Assembly: GCF_003363135.1 (NCBI RefSeq)
Contig: NZ_QRBB01000001.1
Span: forward strand, 2,206,501-2,270,500
DNA length: 64,000 nucleotides
Direction: 5' to 3'
Source of the DNA: Alteriqipengyuania lutimaris
GTDB taxonomy: Bacteria > Pseudomonadota > Alphaproteobacteria > Sphingomonadales > Sphingomonadaceae
Shown here: positions 38,022-47,752 of the stretch, piece by piece
How the letters are laid out: every line of letters begins with the position of its first letter
How positions within the stretch are numbered: the stretch's first letter is position 1
The notes under the pieces: model-generated
Told to the model about the DNA's origin: nothing
Seen by the model: the letters and a program-made list of their open reading frames with translations, nothing else
The model's database searches: none
Position numbers and translations under genes: made by a program

Positions 38022-39566
38022 GTGTCCAACATCCGCCACGCCCTTTCCGTCAAACGCGAAGACGATTTCGCCGCCTGGTATCAGGCCGCCATTGCCGAAG
38101 GGCAGATGGCCGAGGAATCGGGGGTGCGCGGGTGCATGGTCATCAAGCCGTGGGGCTATGGCATCTGGGAACGCATCCAGCGCCTGCTCGACGACAGGAT
38201 CAAGGCGACCGGGCACGACAATGCCTATTTCCCGCTGTTCATCCCGCTCTCCAATTTCGAGCGTGAGGCGGATCACGTCGAAGGCTTTGCCAAGGAAATG
38301 GCGGTCGTCACACACCACCGCCTGATCGCGGACGGGAAGGGCGGGCTGATCCCCGATCCCGAGGCCAAGTTGGAAGAGCCGCTGGTGGTGCGCCCCACGT
38401 CCGAAACGATCATCGGTGATGCGATGGCGCGCTGGGTGCAGAGCTGGCGCGACCTGCCCTTGAAGCTCAACCAGTGGGCCAACGTGGTCCGCTGGGAAAT
38501 GCGCACCCGCATGTTCCTGCGGACCAGCGAATTCCTCTGGCAGGAAGGGCACACCGCGCACGCCACGCCCGAAGAGGCGAAGGATCACACGCTGACCATG
38601 CTCGAGGTTTATCGAGCAATGGCGGAGGAAGACCTCGCGCTGCCGGTGGTTGCGGGCGAGAAGCCCGAGCACGAGCGGTTTCCCGGCGCGGTCGAGACCT
38701 GGTCGATTGAGGCGATGATGCAGGACGGCAAGGCGCTGCAGGCTGGCACCAGCCACTATCTCGGCACCAATTTCGCCAAAGCCTCGGGCATCAAGTACCA
38801 GGCGCAGGAAGGCGGCGAGCAGTTCGCACACACCACCAGCTGGGGCGTTTCGACCCGTCTGATCGGCGGCGTGATCATGACCCATGGCGACGATGACGGC
38901 CTGCGCGTGCCGCCCCGCATCGCCCCGTGGCAGGTGGTGATCCTGCCGATGCTTCGCGGCAACGACGACGATGCGGCGCTGATCGACTATTGCGACGGCC
39001 TTCGCGCCACGCTGACGGGGCAACACGCACTGGGCGAGCCGGTGCGCGTGCTGCTCGACACCAAGCCCGGCAAGCCCGCGCAGAAGCGGTGGGACTGGGT
39101 CCGCAAGGGCGCGCCCATCATCATCGAAGTCGGCGGGCGCGACATGGAGAACGGCGTGGTCACGCTGATCCGCCGCGACGATCTGTGGGACATGGAGACC
39201 GGCAAGCTGAATTCGCAGGCGCCCACGCGCGAAATCGCGGGCCAGACCATTCCGGGCGTGCTCGGCGACATCCAGCAGGCACTGTTTACGCAGGCCGCCG
39301 AACGCCGCGATGCCAATATCGCGACCGGGATCGACAGCTGGGATGGCGTGGTCGAATTCTTCGCCAATAACGACAAGTATCCCGGCTGGGTCGAGGTGCA
39401 GTGGGCGAAGCCGACCGGCGATGCGCTGGAACAGGTGATCGAGAAGCTGAAGGCCGAGAAGCTGACCGTGCGCAACGTGCCGCGGGACGCGGCGCCTGCG
39501 GACGGCACCTGCATCTTCACCGGCGAGCCGGCTGTGGAGCGGGTCTACGTCGCGCGGGCCTATTGA
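38022..39566 (+). CDS. proS: Proline--tRNA ligase, archaeal/eukaryal type
   Basis: A 514-residue class II synthetase charging tRNA-Pro. It lacks the editing insertion of the standard long bacterial enzyme and is longer than the short alphaproteobacterial form. The segments KPWGYGIWERIQ, RPTSETIIGDAMARWVQSWRDLPLKLNQWANVVRWE and the C-terminal domain ending in a terminal Tyr (VYVARAY) are of the archaeal/eukaryal type. It starts at GTG 38022. Located after the repeat element, with no co-directional coupling to phaR. Confidence 0.93.
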   Translation: MSNIRHALSVKREDDFAAWYQAAIAEGQMAEESGVRGCMVIKPWGYGIWERIQRLLDDRIKATGHDNAYFPLFIPLSNFEREADHVEGFAKEMAVVTHHRLIADGKGGLIPDPEAKLEEPLVVRPTSETIIGDAMARWVQSWRDLPLKLNQWANVVRWEMRTRMFLRTSEFLWQEGHTAHATPEEAKDHTLTMLEVYRAMAEEDLALPVVAGEKPEHERFPGAVETWSIEAMMQDGKALQAGTSHYLGTNFAKASGIKYQAQEGGEQFAHTTSWGVSTRLIGGVIMTHGDDDGLRVPPRIAPWQVVILPMLRGNDDDAALIDYCDGLRATLTGQHALGEPVRVLLDTKPGKPAQKRWDWVRKGAPIIIEVGGRDMENGVVTLIRRDDLWDMETGKLNSQAPTREIAGQTIPGVLGDIQQALFTQAAERRDANIATGIDSWDGVVEFFANNDKYPGWVEVQWAKPTGDALEQVIEKLKAEKLTVRNVPRDAAPADGTCIFTGEPAVERVYVARAY

Positions 39567-39576
39567 TCTCAAATCG

Positions 39577-39620
39577 TCCCGCATCAAGTCCGAGGTGACG
39601 TCGTGCTTATCGATCCGGGG
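39577..39620. repeat. Decayed half of the CGGGTCAAG-type repeat
   Basis: TCCCGCATCAAGTCCGAGGTGACG at 39577-39600 agrees at about 19 of 24 bases with the right arm of the 17137-17224 element, and GATCCGGGG at 39612-39620 recalls the end of its left arm. No complete palindrome remains. It lies in the 108-base gap between proS and rnr. Confidence 0.4.
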
Positions 39621-39674
39621 GCATAATTGAGCGGCGGGATAGCGCCGGGGGGTCCGTGCGTTTAAGCCCCCATC

Positions 39675-42032
39675 ATGGCAAAAAAACCAAAAAACATGCC
39701 CAAGGGCCTGCCGACACAGAAGCAGGTTCTCGAATTCATCGAAACGTCCGACGCCACCGTCGGCAAGCGCGAGATCGCCAGGGCCTTCGGGCTGAAGGGG
39801 CAGGAGAAGATCGCGCTCAAGAAGCTGCTGAAGGATATGGCCGAGGAAGGCCTGATCGACGGCAAGAAAACCGCCTTCCACCGGATGGGCGGCCTGCCCA
39901 AGGTGACCGTGCTGCGCGTGGTCGAAATCGACGATGGCGAGCCTGTCGCCGTGCCCGAGAAGTGGGAGCCGGACGATGGTGCGAAGCCGCCACGGCTGAC
40001 CGTGATTGAAAAGAGCCGTGGCCGCGGCTCCAAGGGCATGCCCGCGCTCAAGGTGAACGACAGGATCCTCGCGCGGACCGAGGAAACGCCCAAGGGCTGG
40101 CGCGCGCATCCGATGAAGAAGCTGCCGCAGCAGACCGAAGGGCTGATCGGCGTCGTCGAGAAGGACGGGCGCGGCAAGTTCTGGCTTGCGCCGGTGGACA
40201 AGAAGGTGCGCAATTCCTCGCCCATCTCCGATGTCGGCACGGCCGAGGAAGGCCAGCTGGTCTCCGCCGAACCGACCGGGCGCGGCCCGCGGGCGGGGGT
40301 TCGCGTTACCGAAGTGCTGGGCGATCCGCTCGCCCCCAACAGCTTCTCCATGATTGCCATCGCCAAGCACGGCATTCCGCACGTCTTCCCCGAAGCCGTG
40401 GTGAACGAGGCGCAGGTGGCGGCCAAGCTGCCCGTGACCACGGACAGGCGCGAGGATCTGCGCCACGTGCCGATCGTCGCGATCGACCCGGCGGACGCGC
40501 GCGACCACGACGATGCGATCTGGGCCGAGCCCGACACGGCGCAAGACAACAAGGGCGGCTTCCGCGCCATTGTCGCGATCGCCGATGTCTCGCACTACGT
40601 CCGCCCCGGCAGCGCGCTCGACAAGGAAGCGCGCAAGCGCGGCAACTCGGTCTATTTCCCCGACCGCGTCATCCCGATGCTGCCTGAAGTCCTGTCCGCC
40701 GATGTCTGCTCGCTCAAGTCGGGCGAGGACCGCGCGGCGATGGTCTGCCACATGCGGATCTCGGCGCAAGGCAAGCTGCTCGACTGGCGCTTCACCCGCG
40801 CAGTCGTCCGCATCGCGGAGGTCATGGCCTACGAGGAGGCGCAGCGCCGGATCGACGACAAGGCTGGGGACGAACGGCTGGACAACCTGTGGAAAGCCTG
40901 GGGAGCGCTGTGGAAAGCGCGCGAGGCACGCGATCCGCTCGACCTCGATCTGCCCGAGCGGCAGGTGGTCCTCGACGACGAAGGCGGGATCAAGGAAATC
41001 GCGATCCGCGAACGCCTCGACGCGCACCGCGTGGTCGAGGAATTCATGATCTCCGCCAATGTCGCGGCGGCCAAGGCGCTGGAGAAGAAGAACTCGCCGG
41101 TGGTCTATCGCGTCCACGAACAGCCGAGCCGCGAGAAGCTGCTGGCGCTGAAGGAATATCTCGGCACGCTGGATATGAAGCTGGCCATGGGGCAGGTCAT
41201 CACGCCGACCTTGTTCAACCGCTTCCTGAAGGACGTCAGCGACGAGCAGGAAAAGGCGCTGCTAATGGAAGCGGTGCTGCGCACGCAGACCCAGGCCTAT
41301 TACGGACCCGACAATCAGGGCCATTTCGGTCTCGCGCTGGGCAGTTACGCGCATTTCACCTCGCCGATCCGCCGCTATTCCGACCTGCTGGTGCACCGCG
41401 CGCTGGTCGATGCCTTCAAGCTCGAGCAGCCAAAACCAGCGGGCAAACTGCCCGAATCGAGCGGGCTAAGCGATGTCGACCGCAGCGATCTGGGCAAAAT
41501 CAGCGAGGCGATCAGCCGTACCGAACGCCGCGCAATGGAGGCGGAGCGCGACACGATCGACCGCTATGTCGCCGCATGGCTGGCGGGCCGCGTTGGCGAA
41601 ACCTTCGACACGCGGATTACCGGGGTGCAGAACTTCGGCTTCTTCGCCACCATCGTGGGGCTGGGCGGTGACGGGCTGGTCCCGATCTCCACCATCGGCG
41701 ACGAGTATTTCCATTTCGACGAAGCGGCCAAGGCGCTGGTCGGATCGGATACCGGCACCCGCTACGAAACCGGGCAGAAGCTGCCGATGAAGCTGGTCGA
41801 GGCCAATCCGCTGACCGGCGCGCTGCGCTTCGAGGTGCCCGGCGGCGATGCCTCGAAAGCGCGCGAGGGACGCCCCTTGCGCAGCAGGCCCAAGTGGTCG
41901 CCCGGGAAGGGCGGAGCGAAGCAGGATGGCCCCCGAAAGGACGGCGCCAGGAAGGATCGCGCGGGCAAGCATGAGGTCGGCAAGCGCGGGCGGCCCGGCA
42001 ATATCCGGCACCAAGGCCGCAAGAAGAAGTAA
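39675..42032 (+). CDS. rnr: Ribonuclease R
   Basis: A 785-residue processive 3'-5' exoribonuclease able to degrade structured RNA. An N-terminal winged-helix region (RQIARAFGLKGQEKIALKKLL-like) is followed by cold-shock domains, the RNB catalytic domain with the Asp cluster AIDPADARDHDDAIWAE, an S1 domain (VGETFDTRITGVQNFGFFATI) and a long lysine-rich basic tail. The start ATG is that before AKKPKNMPKGLP. Confidence 0.97.
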   Translation: MAKKPKNMPKGLPTQKQVLEFIETSDATVGKREIARAFGLKGQEKIALKKLLKDMAEEGLIDGKKTAFHRMGGLPKVTVLRVVEIDDGEPVAVPEKWEPDDGAKPPRLTVIEKSRGRGSKGMPALKVNDRILARTEETPKGWRAHPMKKLPQQTEGLIGVVEKDGRGKFWLAPVDKKVRNSSPISDVGTAEEGQLVSAEPTGRGPRAGVRVTEVLGDPLAPNSFSMIAIAKHGIPHVFPEAVVNEAQVAAKLPVTTDRREDLRHVPIVAIDPADARDHDDAIWAEPDTAQDNKGGFRAIVAIADVSHYVRPGSALDKEARKRGNSVYFPDRVIPMLPEVLSADVCSLKSGEDRAAMVCHMRISAQGKLLDWRFTRAVVRIAEVMAYEEAQRRIDDKAGDERLDNLWKAWGALWKAREARDPLDLDLPERQVVLDDEGGIKEIAIRERLDAHRVVEEFMISANVAAAKALEKKNSPVVYRVHEQPSREKLLALKEYLGTLDMKLAMGQVITPTLFNRFLKDVSDEQEKALLMEAVLRTQTQAYYGPDNQGHFGLALGSYAHFTSPIRRYSDLLVHRALVDAFKLEQPKPAGKLPESSGLSDVDRSDLGKISEAISRTERRAMEAERDTIDRYVAAWLAGRVGETFDTRITGVQNFGFFATIVGLGGDGLVPISTIGDEYFHFDEAAKALVGSDTGTRYETGQKLPMKLVEANPLTGALRFEVPGGDASKAREGRPLRSRPKWSPGKGGAKQDGPRKDGARKDRAGKHEVGKRGRPGNIRHQGRKKK

Positions 42033-42112
42033 TCGGGACACAGGTACGGGCCAAAGGAGAAGGGAACGCGGCCCCTCGGCGCGCCGTTCGTTGGGCAAAG
42101 GAGAATCTCCCG

Positions 42113-42634
42113 ATGCCCACGCTCATCCCCGGCCAGACCGTGCCCGATCTCGAACTGCAGCTCACCATCCAGGCGCGTTTCGAACTGTCCAAGCAGAAGC
42201 CCGACACCTTCACGATGCTGGTGTTCTATCGCGGCAAGCACTGCCCGATCTGCAAGAAATATCTCGAAGAACTGGGCGGCAAGGTGGACAGGTTTACCGC
42301 GCTGGGCGTGTCTCCCTTCGCGATCTCGATGGACAGCAAGGACCGCGCGATGGTCGCGCACGAGGACTGGGACACGCACGACCTGCCGCTGGCCTACGGC
42401 CTGCCGGAGGATCAGGCGCGCGATTGGGGCCTCTACATCTCGGAAAAACGCCCCGACAGCGACGAGCCGGAGCGGTTCTCGGAACCCGGCCTGTTCCTGA
42501 TCACGCCCGACGGCACGCTCTTCTTGGCGCAAACGCAGAGCGCACCCTTCACCCGTCCGCCGCTCGACGAGCTGCTCAGCGGGATCGAACTGGTGCGCGA
42601 CAAGGACTATCCCACGCGCGGCACGGCGACCTAG
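42113..42634 (+). CDS. Peroxiredoxin-like protein (AhpC/TSA family)
   Basis: A 173-residue thioredoxin-fold protein with the redox motif C44-P-I-C47 in YRGKHCPICKKYLEEL, in the position of the peroxidatic cysteine of peroxiredoxins. It probably reduces peroxides or disulfides in the cytoplasm, as no signal peptide is present. GGAGA lies just upstream of the ATG. It converges with the universal stress protein gene. Confidence 0.85.
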   Translation: MPTLIPGQTVPDLELQLTIQARFELSKQKPDTFTMLVFYRGKHCPICKKYLEELGGKVDRFTALGVSPFAISMDSKDRAMVAHEDWDTHDLPLAYGLPEDQARDWGLYISEKRPDSDEPERFSEPGLFLITPDGTLFLAQTQSAPFTRPPLDELLSGIELVRDKDYPTRGTAT

Positions 42635-42663
42635 GCTTCCGGCCTCTCACCGGGCCAGAACAA

Positions 42664-43122
42664 CTAGGACCCCGCGATCCTGTCCAGTTCCTCGATCGGG
42701 AGGCGCCCGGGCAGGATGACCAGCGGACAGGGGAGCCCGCCGATATGGGCGGAGAAATGCGAGACCAGCGGCCCCGGCGGACCGTCCGCCGCCGCGCCGA
42801 GCACCAGCGCGACTACGTCGGGATGTTCGGCGAGGTATTCGCGCACGATCCGATCGCCGTCGCCCACCTTCACCGCGATGTTGGGCATCTTGCCGCTTTC
42901 GGAATAGACATTGCCCGCCGCGCTGGTCGCGATCGCTTCCGCCCGGTCGCGCGCTTCCTGCTCGATCGTTGCCTGCACGCCGCCGAAAGCGTTGAAATTC
43001 TGCGGCTGCACGATGGCGAGGATCTGCACGGACCCTCCGCTCGCGACCGCCCAGCGCATCGCGAACCGCAGCGCTTTGCGCGCCTCCTCGGTTTCGTCGA
43101 TAATGACCAGATACTTGCCCAT
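42664..43122 (-). CDS. Universal stress protein family
   Basis: A 152-residue UspA-type protein: the first strand MGKYLVIIDETEEARKALRFAMRWA, and a C-terminal VLGAAADGPPG...CPLVILPGRL in place of the usual ATP loop G-2x-G-9x-G(S/T). The loop is only partly conserved, so ATP binding is uncertain. Single gene, divergent from the PDH E2 gene. Confidence 0.85.
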   Translation of the reverse strand: MGKYLVIIDETEEARKALRFAMRWAVASGGSVQILAIVQPQNFNAFGGVQATIEQEARDRAEAIATSAAGNVYSESGKMPNIAVKVGDGDRIVREYLAEHPDVVALVLGAAADGPPGPLVSHFSAHIGGLPCPLVILPGRLPIEELDRIAGS

Positions 43123-43291
43123 TCACATATCTCCCGCGTCGCTTTCGACACAATTTGCGCATGATAGCAAGGTGCTTGCCCCGCTTGCCCAAATTGGCCA
43201 AAGCGGCGCAAGACAGTGACATGCCGCTACGGCGGGGCCATAGCCCTCGCCGGACACGCGACCGGCCGATGCAAACGCAGGACCCTATTGT

Positions 43292-44668
43292 ATGCCCACA
43301 CCGATCAAGATGCCCGCACTTTCACCGACGATGGAGGAGGGCACGCTTGCCAAGTGGCTGGTCAAAGCGGGCGATACGGTCTCGGCGGGCGACCTGCTGG
43401 CCGAGATCGAGACCGACAAGGCCACGATGGAATTCGAAGCGGTCGACGAAGGCACCATCGCCTCGATCGAAGTGGACGAGGGCACCGAGGGCGTTGCGGT
43501 CGGCACGGTGATCGCGATGCTGGCGGGCGAGGGCGAGAGCGTGGAAGACGCGGCCAAGGCCGCGCCCGACCAGGCTGCCGACAAACAGACCGAGTCCAAG
43601 CCTGCCAACCAGGAAGACCCGGCGAAGGAGCCCGCGAAGGCACAGCCGCGCGAGAGCGCCGAGCCCCAGTCTTCCGGCACCCAGTCTTCCGGCACCAAGT
43701 CGTCCGCCGCAAAATCCTCCGACACCAAATCCGCCGTGCCCGAAGGCGGCAAGGCGGGCCCCGCGCCGACCGATGAAAGCGGAGAGCGCATCTTCGCCTC
43801 CCCGCTTGCGCGCCGGATCGCGGACCAGAAGGGTCTCGACCTCGCCGGCGTGAAGGGCAGCGGCCCGCGCGGCCGGATCGTCAAGGCCGATGTCGAGAAT
43901 GCCGAAGCCGGCCGGCCTGCGAGCGAGGCGAAGCCCGGCGCCGTGGCCGGTCCGGTCGATGCCGGGCTGGATGGCGATGCGCCCTTCGCCGAGGAAAAGC
44001 TCTCCAACGTGCGCAAGGTCGTCGCCAAGCGGCTGACCGAGGCCAAGCAGGAGGTGCCGCACTACTACCTCAGCGTCGACATCCGCCTCGACGCGCTGCT
44101 CGCCGCGCGCGCGGACCTCAACAAGATGCTGGAAGCGGACGGCGTGAAGCTGAGCGTCAACGACATCCTGATCAAGGCGCTGGCCAAGGCGCTGATGCGC
44201 ACCCCGCAGGCGCATGTCAGCTTCCAGGGCGACGTCCTGCACCGCTACAACCGGGCGGATATTTCCGTCGCGGTGGCCTCGCCCAAGGGGCTCATCACGC
44301 CGATCATCCGCGGCGCGGACCGCAAGAGCCTGCCCGAGATCGCGACCGAGATGAAGGAGCTCGCGGGCAAGGCGCGCGAGGGCAAACTGCAGCCGCACGA
44401 ATACCAGGGCGGTACCGCCAGCATTTCCAACCTCGGCATGTTCGGGATCAAGCAGTTCGACGCGGTCATCAACCCGCCGCAGGGCATGATCATGGCGGTC
44501 GGCGCGGGCGAGCAGCGGCCTTACGTGGTCGATGGCGAGATCAAGCCCGCCACCGTGATGACCGCCAGCGGCTCCTTCGACCACCGCGCGATCGACGGTG
44601 CGGAAGGCGCGCAGCTGATGGAAGCCTTCAAGAAGATGTGCGAGCAGCCGATGGGAATGATGCTGTGA
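43292..44668 (+). CDS. pdhC: Pyruvate dehydrogenase E2, dihydrolipoamide acetyltransferase
   Basis: A 458-residue E2 core subunit. It has one lipoyl domain with Lys43 in ETDKATMEF, an Ala/Pro/Ser-rich linker with short QSSGT repeats, a peripheral subunit-binding domain ([32 protein letters not shown]) and the acyltransferase domain with the active-site DHRAIDG near the C-terminus. It transfers acetyl groups to CoA. E1 genes are not in the window; E3 (lpd) is 1 kb downstream. Its stop overlaps the next gene as GTGA. Confidence 0.95.
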   Translation: MPTPIKMPALSPTMEEGTLAKWLVKAGDTVSAGDLLAEIETDKATMEFEAVDEGTIASIEVDEGTEGVAVGTVIAMLAGEGESVEDAAKAAPDQAADKQTESKPANQEDPAKEPAKAQPRESAEPQSSGTQSSGTKSSAAKSSDTKSAVPEGGKAGPAPTDESGERIFASPLARRIADQKGLDLAGVKGSGPRGRIVKADVENAEAGRPASEAKPGAVAGPVDAGLDGDAPFAEEKLSNVRKVVAKRLTEAKQEVPHYYLSVDIRLDALLAARADLNKMLEADGVKLSVNDILIKALAKALMRTPQAHVSFQGDVLHRYNRADISVAVASPKGLITPIIRGADRKSLPEIATEMKELAGKAREGKLQPHEYQGGTASISNLGMFGIKQFDAVINPPQGMIMAVGAGEQRPYVVDGEIKPATVMTASGSFDHRAIDGAEGAQLMEAFKKMCEQPMGMML

Positions 44669-45138
44669 GAACCGCATTCGCTATCGTGGCCACGCTCGGC
44701 CTCGCGCTCGCCGCGTGCGAACGCGCGCCCGTCGATGGTACGGAAGAAGAACCCGCGCCTGACGCCCGGACCGCCGGAGCCGCCGCCACGCCCTACGACG
44801 GCCCGATCCCGATGCCGATCCGGATTGGCACGGACGGCCCCGATGCCGATTCGTGTGCCAGCTACGGCGAAGTGACTGGCCTCGACGCGGCGGGCGAAAC
44901 CTATCTCTCGGTCCGCGATGCGCCGAGCCTCGATGTGAAGGAACGCGACCGGCTCGACCCGGGGCAGGGCGTCCATATCTGCGGGGAGAGCAACGGCTGG
45001 TACGGCGTCGTCTACGACAATTCGGACGAGGCGCAGGAATGCGGCATCGCAGAGCCGGTGTCGGAGCCGACCAACTATACCGGCCCGTGCGCGCAGGGCT
45101 GGGTCCAGTCGGATTTCGTCACCATCGTGGCCGGATGA
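44665..45138 (+). CDS. Small lipoprotein, SH3-like
   Basis: A 157-residue lipoprotein starting at GTG inside the E2 stop. The signal ends in lipobox LAAC (Cys18). The mature part has an acidic linker and a domain with [37 protein letters not shown] and GWVQSDFV, a bacterial SH3-like pattern often used to bind wall or peptide ligands. It is tightly coupled between pdhC and the thioesterase gene. Confidence 0.75.
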   Translation: MRTAFAIVATLGLALAACERAPVDGTEEEPAPDARTAGAAATPYDGPIPMPIRIGTDGPDADSCASYGEVTGLDAAGETYLSVRDAPSLDVKERDRLDPGQGVHICGESNGWYGVVYDNSDEAQECGIAEPVSEPTNYTGPCAQGWVQSDFVTIVAG

Positions 45139-45557
45139 TGACCGACCGCCAGCCCCAGATCCGCGTCACCGCGATGCCGACCGACATGAATCCCTACGGG
45201 GGCGTCTTCGGCGGGTGGCTGATGAGCCAGATGGCGCTCGGCGCCGGCTCGCTCGCGAGCCGCGAGGGGCAGGGCCGCGCGAACGTGGTCGCGGCGAGCG
45301 ATTTCGGCTTCCCCGCCGCGATGGCGCTGGGCGACGAGCTGAATGTCTATTGCGAGATCGTGAAGGAGGGGAACACCTCGATCACCATCGCCGCCGAAGG
45401 CATCGCCCGCGCGCGCCACGGGGAGGAGACCAAGCTGGTGTGCAAGGGCACCTTCGTGTTCGTGCTTGCCGACGACGACGGCAATCCGCGGCCCGTGCGC
45501 ATGCAGGCGGCAGCGGCGCAGCCCGTCCCCACCCATATGTCGGACAATGATGGCTGA
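45135..45557 (+). CDS. Acyl-CoA thioesterase, hotdog fold
   Basis: A 140-residue YciA-like thioesterase: PTDMNPYGGVFGGWLMSQMALGAG is the family active-site segment (Asn and following Gly-rich helix), followed by the beta-sheet core. It hydrolyses acyl-CoA. It starts at ATG 45135 overlapping the previous stop (ATGA). It is the third gene of the E2-lipoprotein-thioesterase cluster, and a hairpin with T-run follows. Confidence 0.85.
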   Translation: MMTDRQPQIRVTAMPTDMNPYGGVFGGWLMSQMALGAGSLASREGQGRANVVAASDFGFPAAMALGDELNVYCEIVKEGNTSITIAAEGIARARHGEETKLVCKGTFVFVLADDDGNPRPVRMQAAAAQPVPTHMSDNDG

Positions 45558-45639
45558 AGCGCTGTCCTACATCGTGAAAAAAGCGCAACGTGATGCGATG
45601 CATATTGCTCGCCCAATCCCGCGCTGGACGCCATTTTTC

Positions 45640-45664
45640 GCCGCCCATGGGGTGGCCCGTTTTT
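45640..45664 (+). terminator. Probable intrinsic terminator before lpd
   Basis: A 7-bp stem GCCGCCC / GGGTGGC (one G-T pair) with loop ATG, followed by CCG and five T. It would end the pdhC-lipoprotein-thioesterase transcript about 80 bases after the thioesterase stop, leaving lpd to its own promoter. Confidence 0.5.
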
Positions 45665-45714
45665 AACCCCTGGACACTGTGTCAGGTGTGTCAGAAAACC
45701 AACAAGAGGCTTCG

Positions 45715-47127
45715 ATGGCTGAGAAATACGACCTTATCGTTCTGGGTTCCGGTCCGGGTGGCTACGTCGCCGCGATTCGCGGAGCGCAGCTGGGGCTGAA
45801 GGTCGCCATCGTGGAGCGCGAGCTGCTCGGCGGGATCTGCCTCAACTGGGGCTGCATCCCGACCAAGGCGCTGCTGCGCTCCGCGGAAATCCTGCATTAC
45901 GCCCAGCACGCCAAGGACTATGGCCTGAAGATCGCGGGCGAGATCGAGGCCGATCTGGACGCCGTGGTGAAGCGGTCGCGCGGCGTTGCCAAGCAGCTCA
46001 ACCAGGGCGTCACGCACCTGATGAAGAAGAACAAGATCGCGGTGCATATGGGCGAGGGCAAGCTGACCGGCCCGACCTCGCTGACCGTGAAGGGCGAAAA
46101 GGGCGAGGAGAAGCTGGAGGCGAAGCACATCATCGTCGCCACCGGCGCGCGCGCGCGCGACCTGCCTTTCGCCAAGGCCGACGGCGAGCGCATCTGGACC
46201 TATCGTCACGCCATGACACCGAGCGAGATGCCCAAGAAGCTGCTGGTGATCGGATCGGGTGCCATCGGAATCGAATTCGCCAGCTTCTACAACGACATGG
46301 GCTGCGAAGTTACGGTCGTCGAAATGCTCGACAGGATCGTGCCGGTCGAGGACAAGGACGTTTCCGCCTTCCTGCACAAGTCGCTGACCAAGCAGGGCAT
46401 CTCGATCATGACCGGCGCGGGGGTCGAGGATATCAAGACCGACGCCAAGGGCGTGAAGGCCAAGATCAAGGATGCCAAGGGCCAGGTGAGCGAGAGCGAA
46501 TTCTCGCACTGCATCGTGGCCATCGGGATCGTGCCCAATACCGAGGATATCGGGCTCGAAAAGCTGACCGAGATGGAGAAGGGCTTCATCCAGATCGACC
46601 CCTACGGCCGCACCAAATCGAAGGGCCTGTGGGCCATCGGCGACTGCACGCCGGGACCGTGGCTGGCGCACAAGGCGAGCCACGAGGGCGTCACCGCCGC
46701 CGAAGCCATCGCCAAGGAACTGGGCAACAAGGATGTCCACCCGCACCCGCTCGACCGCAACAACATCCCGGGTTGCACCTATTGCCACCCGCAGGTCGCG
46801 TCGGTCGGCATGACCGAAGCCAAGGCGAAGGAAGCGGGCCGCGAGGTCAAGGCGGGCACCTTCCCCTTCATCGGCAACGGCAAGGCCATCGCGCTGGGCG
46901 AGGCCGAGGGCATGTGCAAGACCGTGTTCGATGCCAAGACCGGCGAACTGCTCGGCGCGCACATGGTCGGGGCTGAAGTGACCGAGATGATCCAGGGCTT
47001 CGTGATCGGCAAGACGCTCGAGACGACGGAGGTCGAGCTGATGCAGACCGTGTTCCCGCACCCGACGATTTCGGAGTCGATGCACGAGAGCGTTCTCGCC
47101 AGTTACGGCCGCGTGATCCACGTCTGA
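45715..47127 (+). CDS. lpd: Dihydrolipoyl dehydrogenase (E3)
   Basis: A 470-residue FAD flavoprotein that reoxidises dihydrolipoamide for PDH and related complexes. FAD-binding VLGSGPGGYVAAIRGAQLG, redox disulfide Cys42-Cys47 in GICLNWGCIPTK, NAD-binding VIGSGAIGIEFASFY, and the catalytic His-Glu pair in HPTISESMHE at the C-terminus. The frame is open to 45679, but the ATG at 45715 with an AGAGG-like site gives the canonical start. Confidence 0.97.
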   Translation: MAEKYDLIVLGSGPGGYVAAIRGAQLGLKVAIVERELLGGICLNWGCIPTKALLRSAEILHYAQHAKDYGLKIAGEIEADLDAVVKRSRGVAKQLNQGVTHLMKKNKIAVHMGEGKLTGPTSLTVKGEKGEEKLEAKHIIVATGARARDLPFAKADGERIWTYRHAMTPSEMPKKLLVIGSGAIGIEFASFYNDMGCEVTVVEMLDRIVPVEDKDVSAFLHKSLTKQGISIMTGAGVEDIKTDAKGVKAKIKDAKGQVSESEFSHCIVAIGIVPNTEDIGLEKLTEMEKGFIQIDPYGRTKSKGLWAIGDCTPGPWLAHKASHEGVTAAEAIAKELGNKDVHPHPLDRNNIPGCTYCHPQVASVGMTEAKAKEAGREVKAGTFPFIGNGKAIALGEAEGMCKTVFDAKTGELLGAHMVGAEVTEMIQGFVIGKTLETTEVELMQTVFPHPTISESMHESVLASYGRVIHV

Positions 47128-47171
47128 GACAAGCGCCTGAAACTAGCGGGGCGCCCGGACGTTACCGGTAC

Positions 47172-47357
47172 ATGAGCAACGACAAGAAAACGCCGCCCCG
47201 CGGCGACAAGCCCGACGACAAGAACGACAGCGAAGTGACGCACGAGCATCGCGCGCTGATGAACCAGGGCTCGACCAAGCCCGAGGATTATCCGGAGGAG
47301 GAGCGCGAGGCGCAGTCGCTGGTGAACAAAGACAAACGGCGCGACCAGCCAGACTGA
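47172..47357 (+). CDS. Small hydrophilic hypothetical protein
   Basis: A 61-residue, highly charged peptide (MSNDKKTPPRGDKPDDKND...) without hydrophobic segments, probably intrinsically disordered. Short proteins of this composition occur in related genomes, but no function is known to me. An inverted repeat at 47335-47367 overlaps its end. Confidence 0.5.
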   Translation: MSNDKKTPPRGDKPDDKNDSEVTHEHRALMNQGSTKPEDYPEEEREAQSLVNKDKRRDQPD

Positions 47358-47367
47358 TCGCGCCGTT
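47335..47367. terminator. Hairpin overlapping the end of the small gene
   Basis: AACGGCGCGA (47335-47344) and TCGCGCCGTT (47358-47367) are a perfect 10-bp inverted repeat around a 13-base loop. It lies between two convergent small genes and could end both transcripts, though no long T-run follows. Confidence 0.5.
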
Positions 47368-47386
47368 CGTTCGCCAGAGAGTGCGG

Positions 47387-47542
47387 TCAGACGTTCCGGC
47401 GAAGGAACGCGATGATCGCCAGGATGATGAAGACGACGAAGAGGATATAGGCGATGTTCGTCGCCCCGCCGGCAATGCCGCCGAAGCCGAGGACGGCGGC
47501 GACCAGCGCGATGATCAGGAAAATGACGGCCCACTTAAGCAT
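47387..47542 (-). CDS. DUF1328 (UPF0391) membrane protein
   Basis: A 51-residue protein, [20 protein letters not shown] followed by [15 protein letters not shown] and ending LRRNV: two membrane helices joined by a glycine-rich turn, the exact DUF1328 pattern (YtjA family). Small stress-associated inner-membrane protein of unknown role. GGGGAGA lies ten bases before the ATG at 47540-47542. Confidence 0.9.
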   Translation of the reverse strand: MLKWAVIFLIIALVAAVLGFGGIAGGATNIAYILFVVFIILAIIAFLRRNV

Positions 47543-47621
47543 TTAGGTTCTCCCCTTGGATAACCACGTAGCTATCCCCGGCAGCCGAAAGGGGTGCGCA
47601 TCTTATCAAATATCAAGTCGG

Positions 47622-47639
47622 TGGCGAACAGGGTGGGAT
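47622..47639. repeat. Partial copy of the tRNA-Ser 3' end
   Basis: TGGCGAACAGGGTGGGAT here repeats 47753-47770 (TGGCGGACAGGGTGGGAT) with one mismatch in 18. The latter is the CCA plus acceptor and T-stem end of the tRNA-Ser gene, 131 bases away in the same orientation. The region between holds no gene. Confidence 0.6.
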
Positions 47640-47752
47640 GGACCTCCGCTTCGCTCCGGTCCTCTCCGCCGCTGCGCGGCTCCGAGTCCGAACAATGGCT
47701 TCGTCCACCTCACCGCACTCCGCCAACCGCATCCGCCTGCGACGGGCACGAT

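Noticed and set aside
38004..41117. A 1037-codon open frame on the minus strand opposite proS and rnr.
   Set aside because: Composition is a His/Arg/Asp-rich shadow of two strongly conserved genes on the plus strand; no domain is recognisable.
47579..47750. Possible small gene or regulatory RNA between the DUF1328 gene and tRNA-Ser.
   Set aside because: Open frames there are short and arginine/serine-rich, without ribosome sites; only the tRNA-end repeat is supported.
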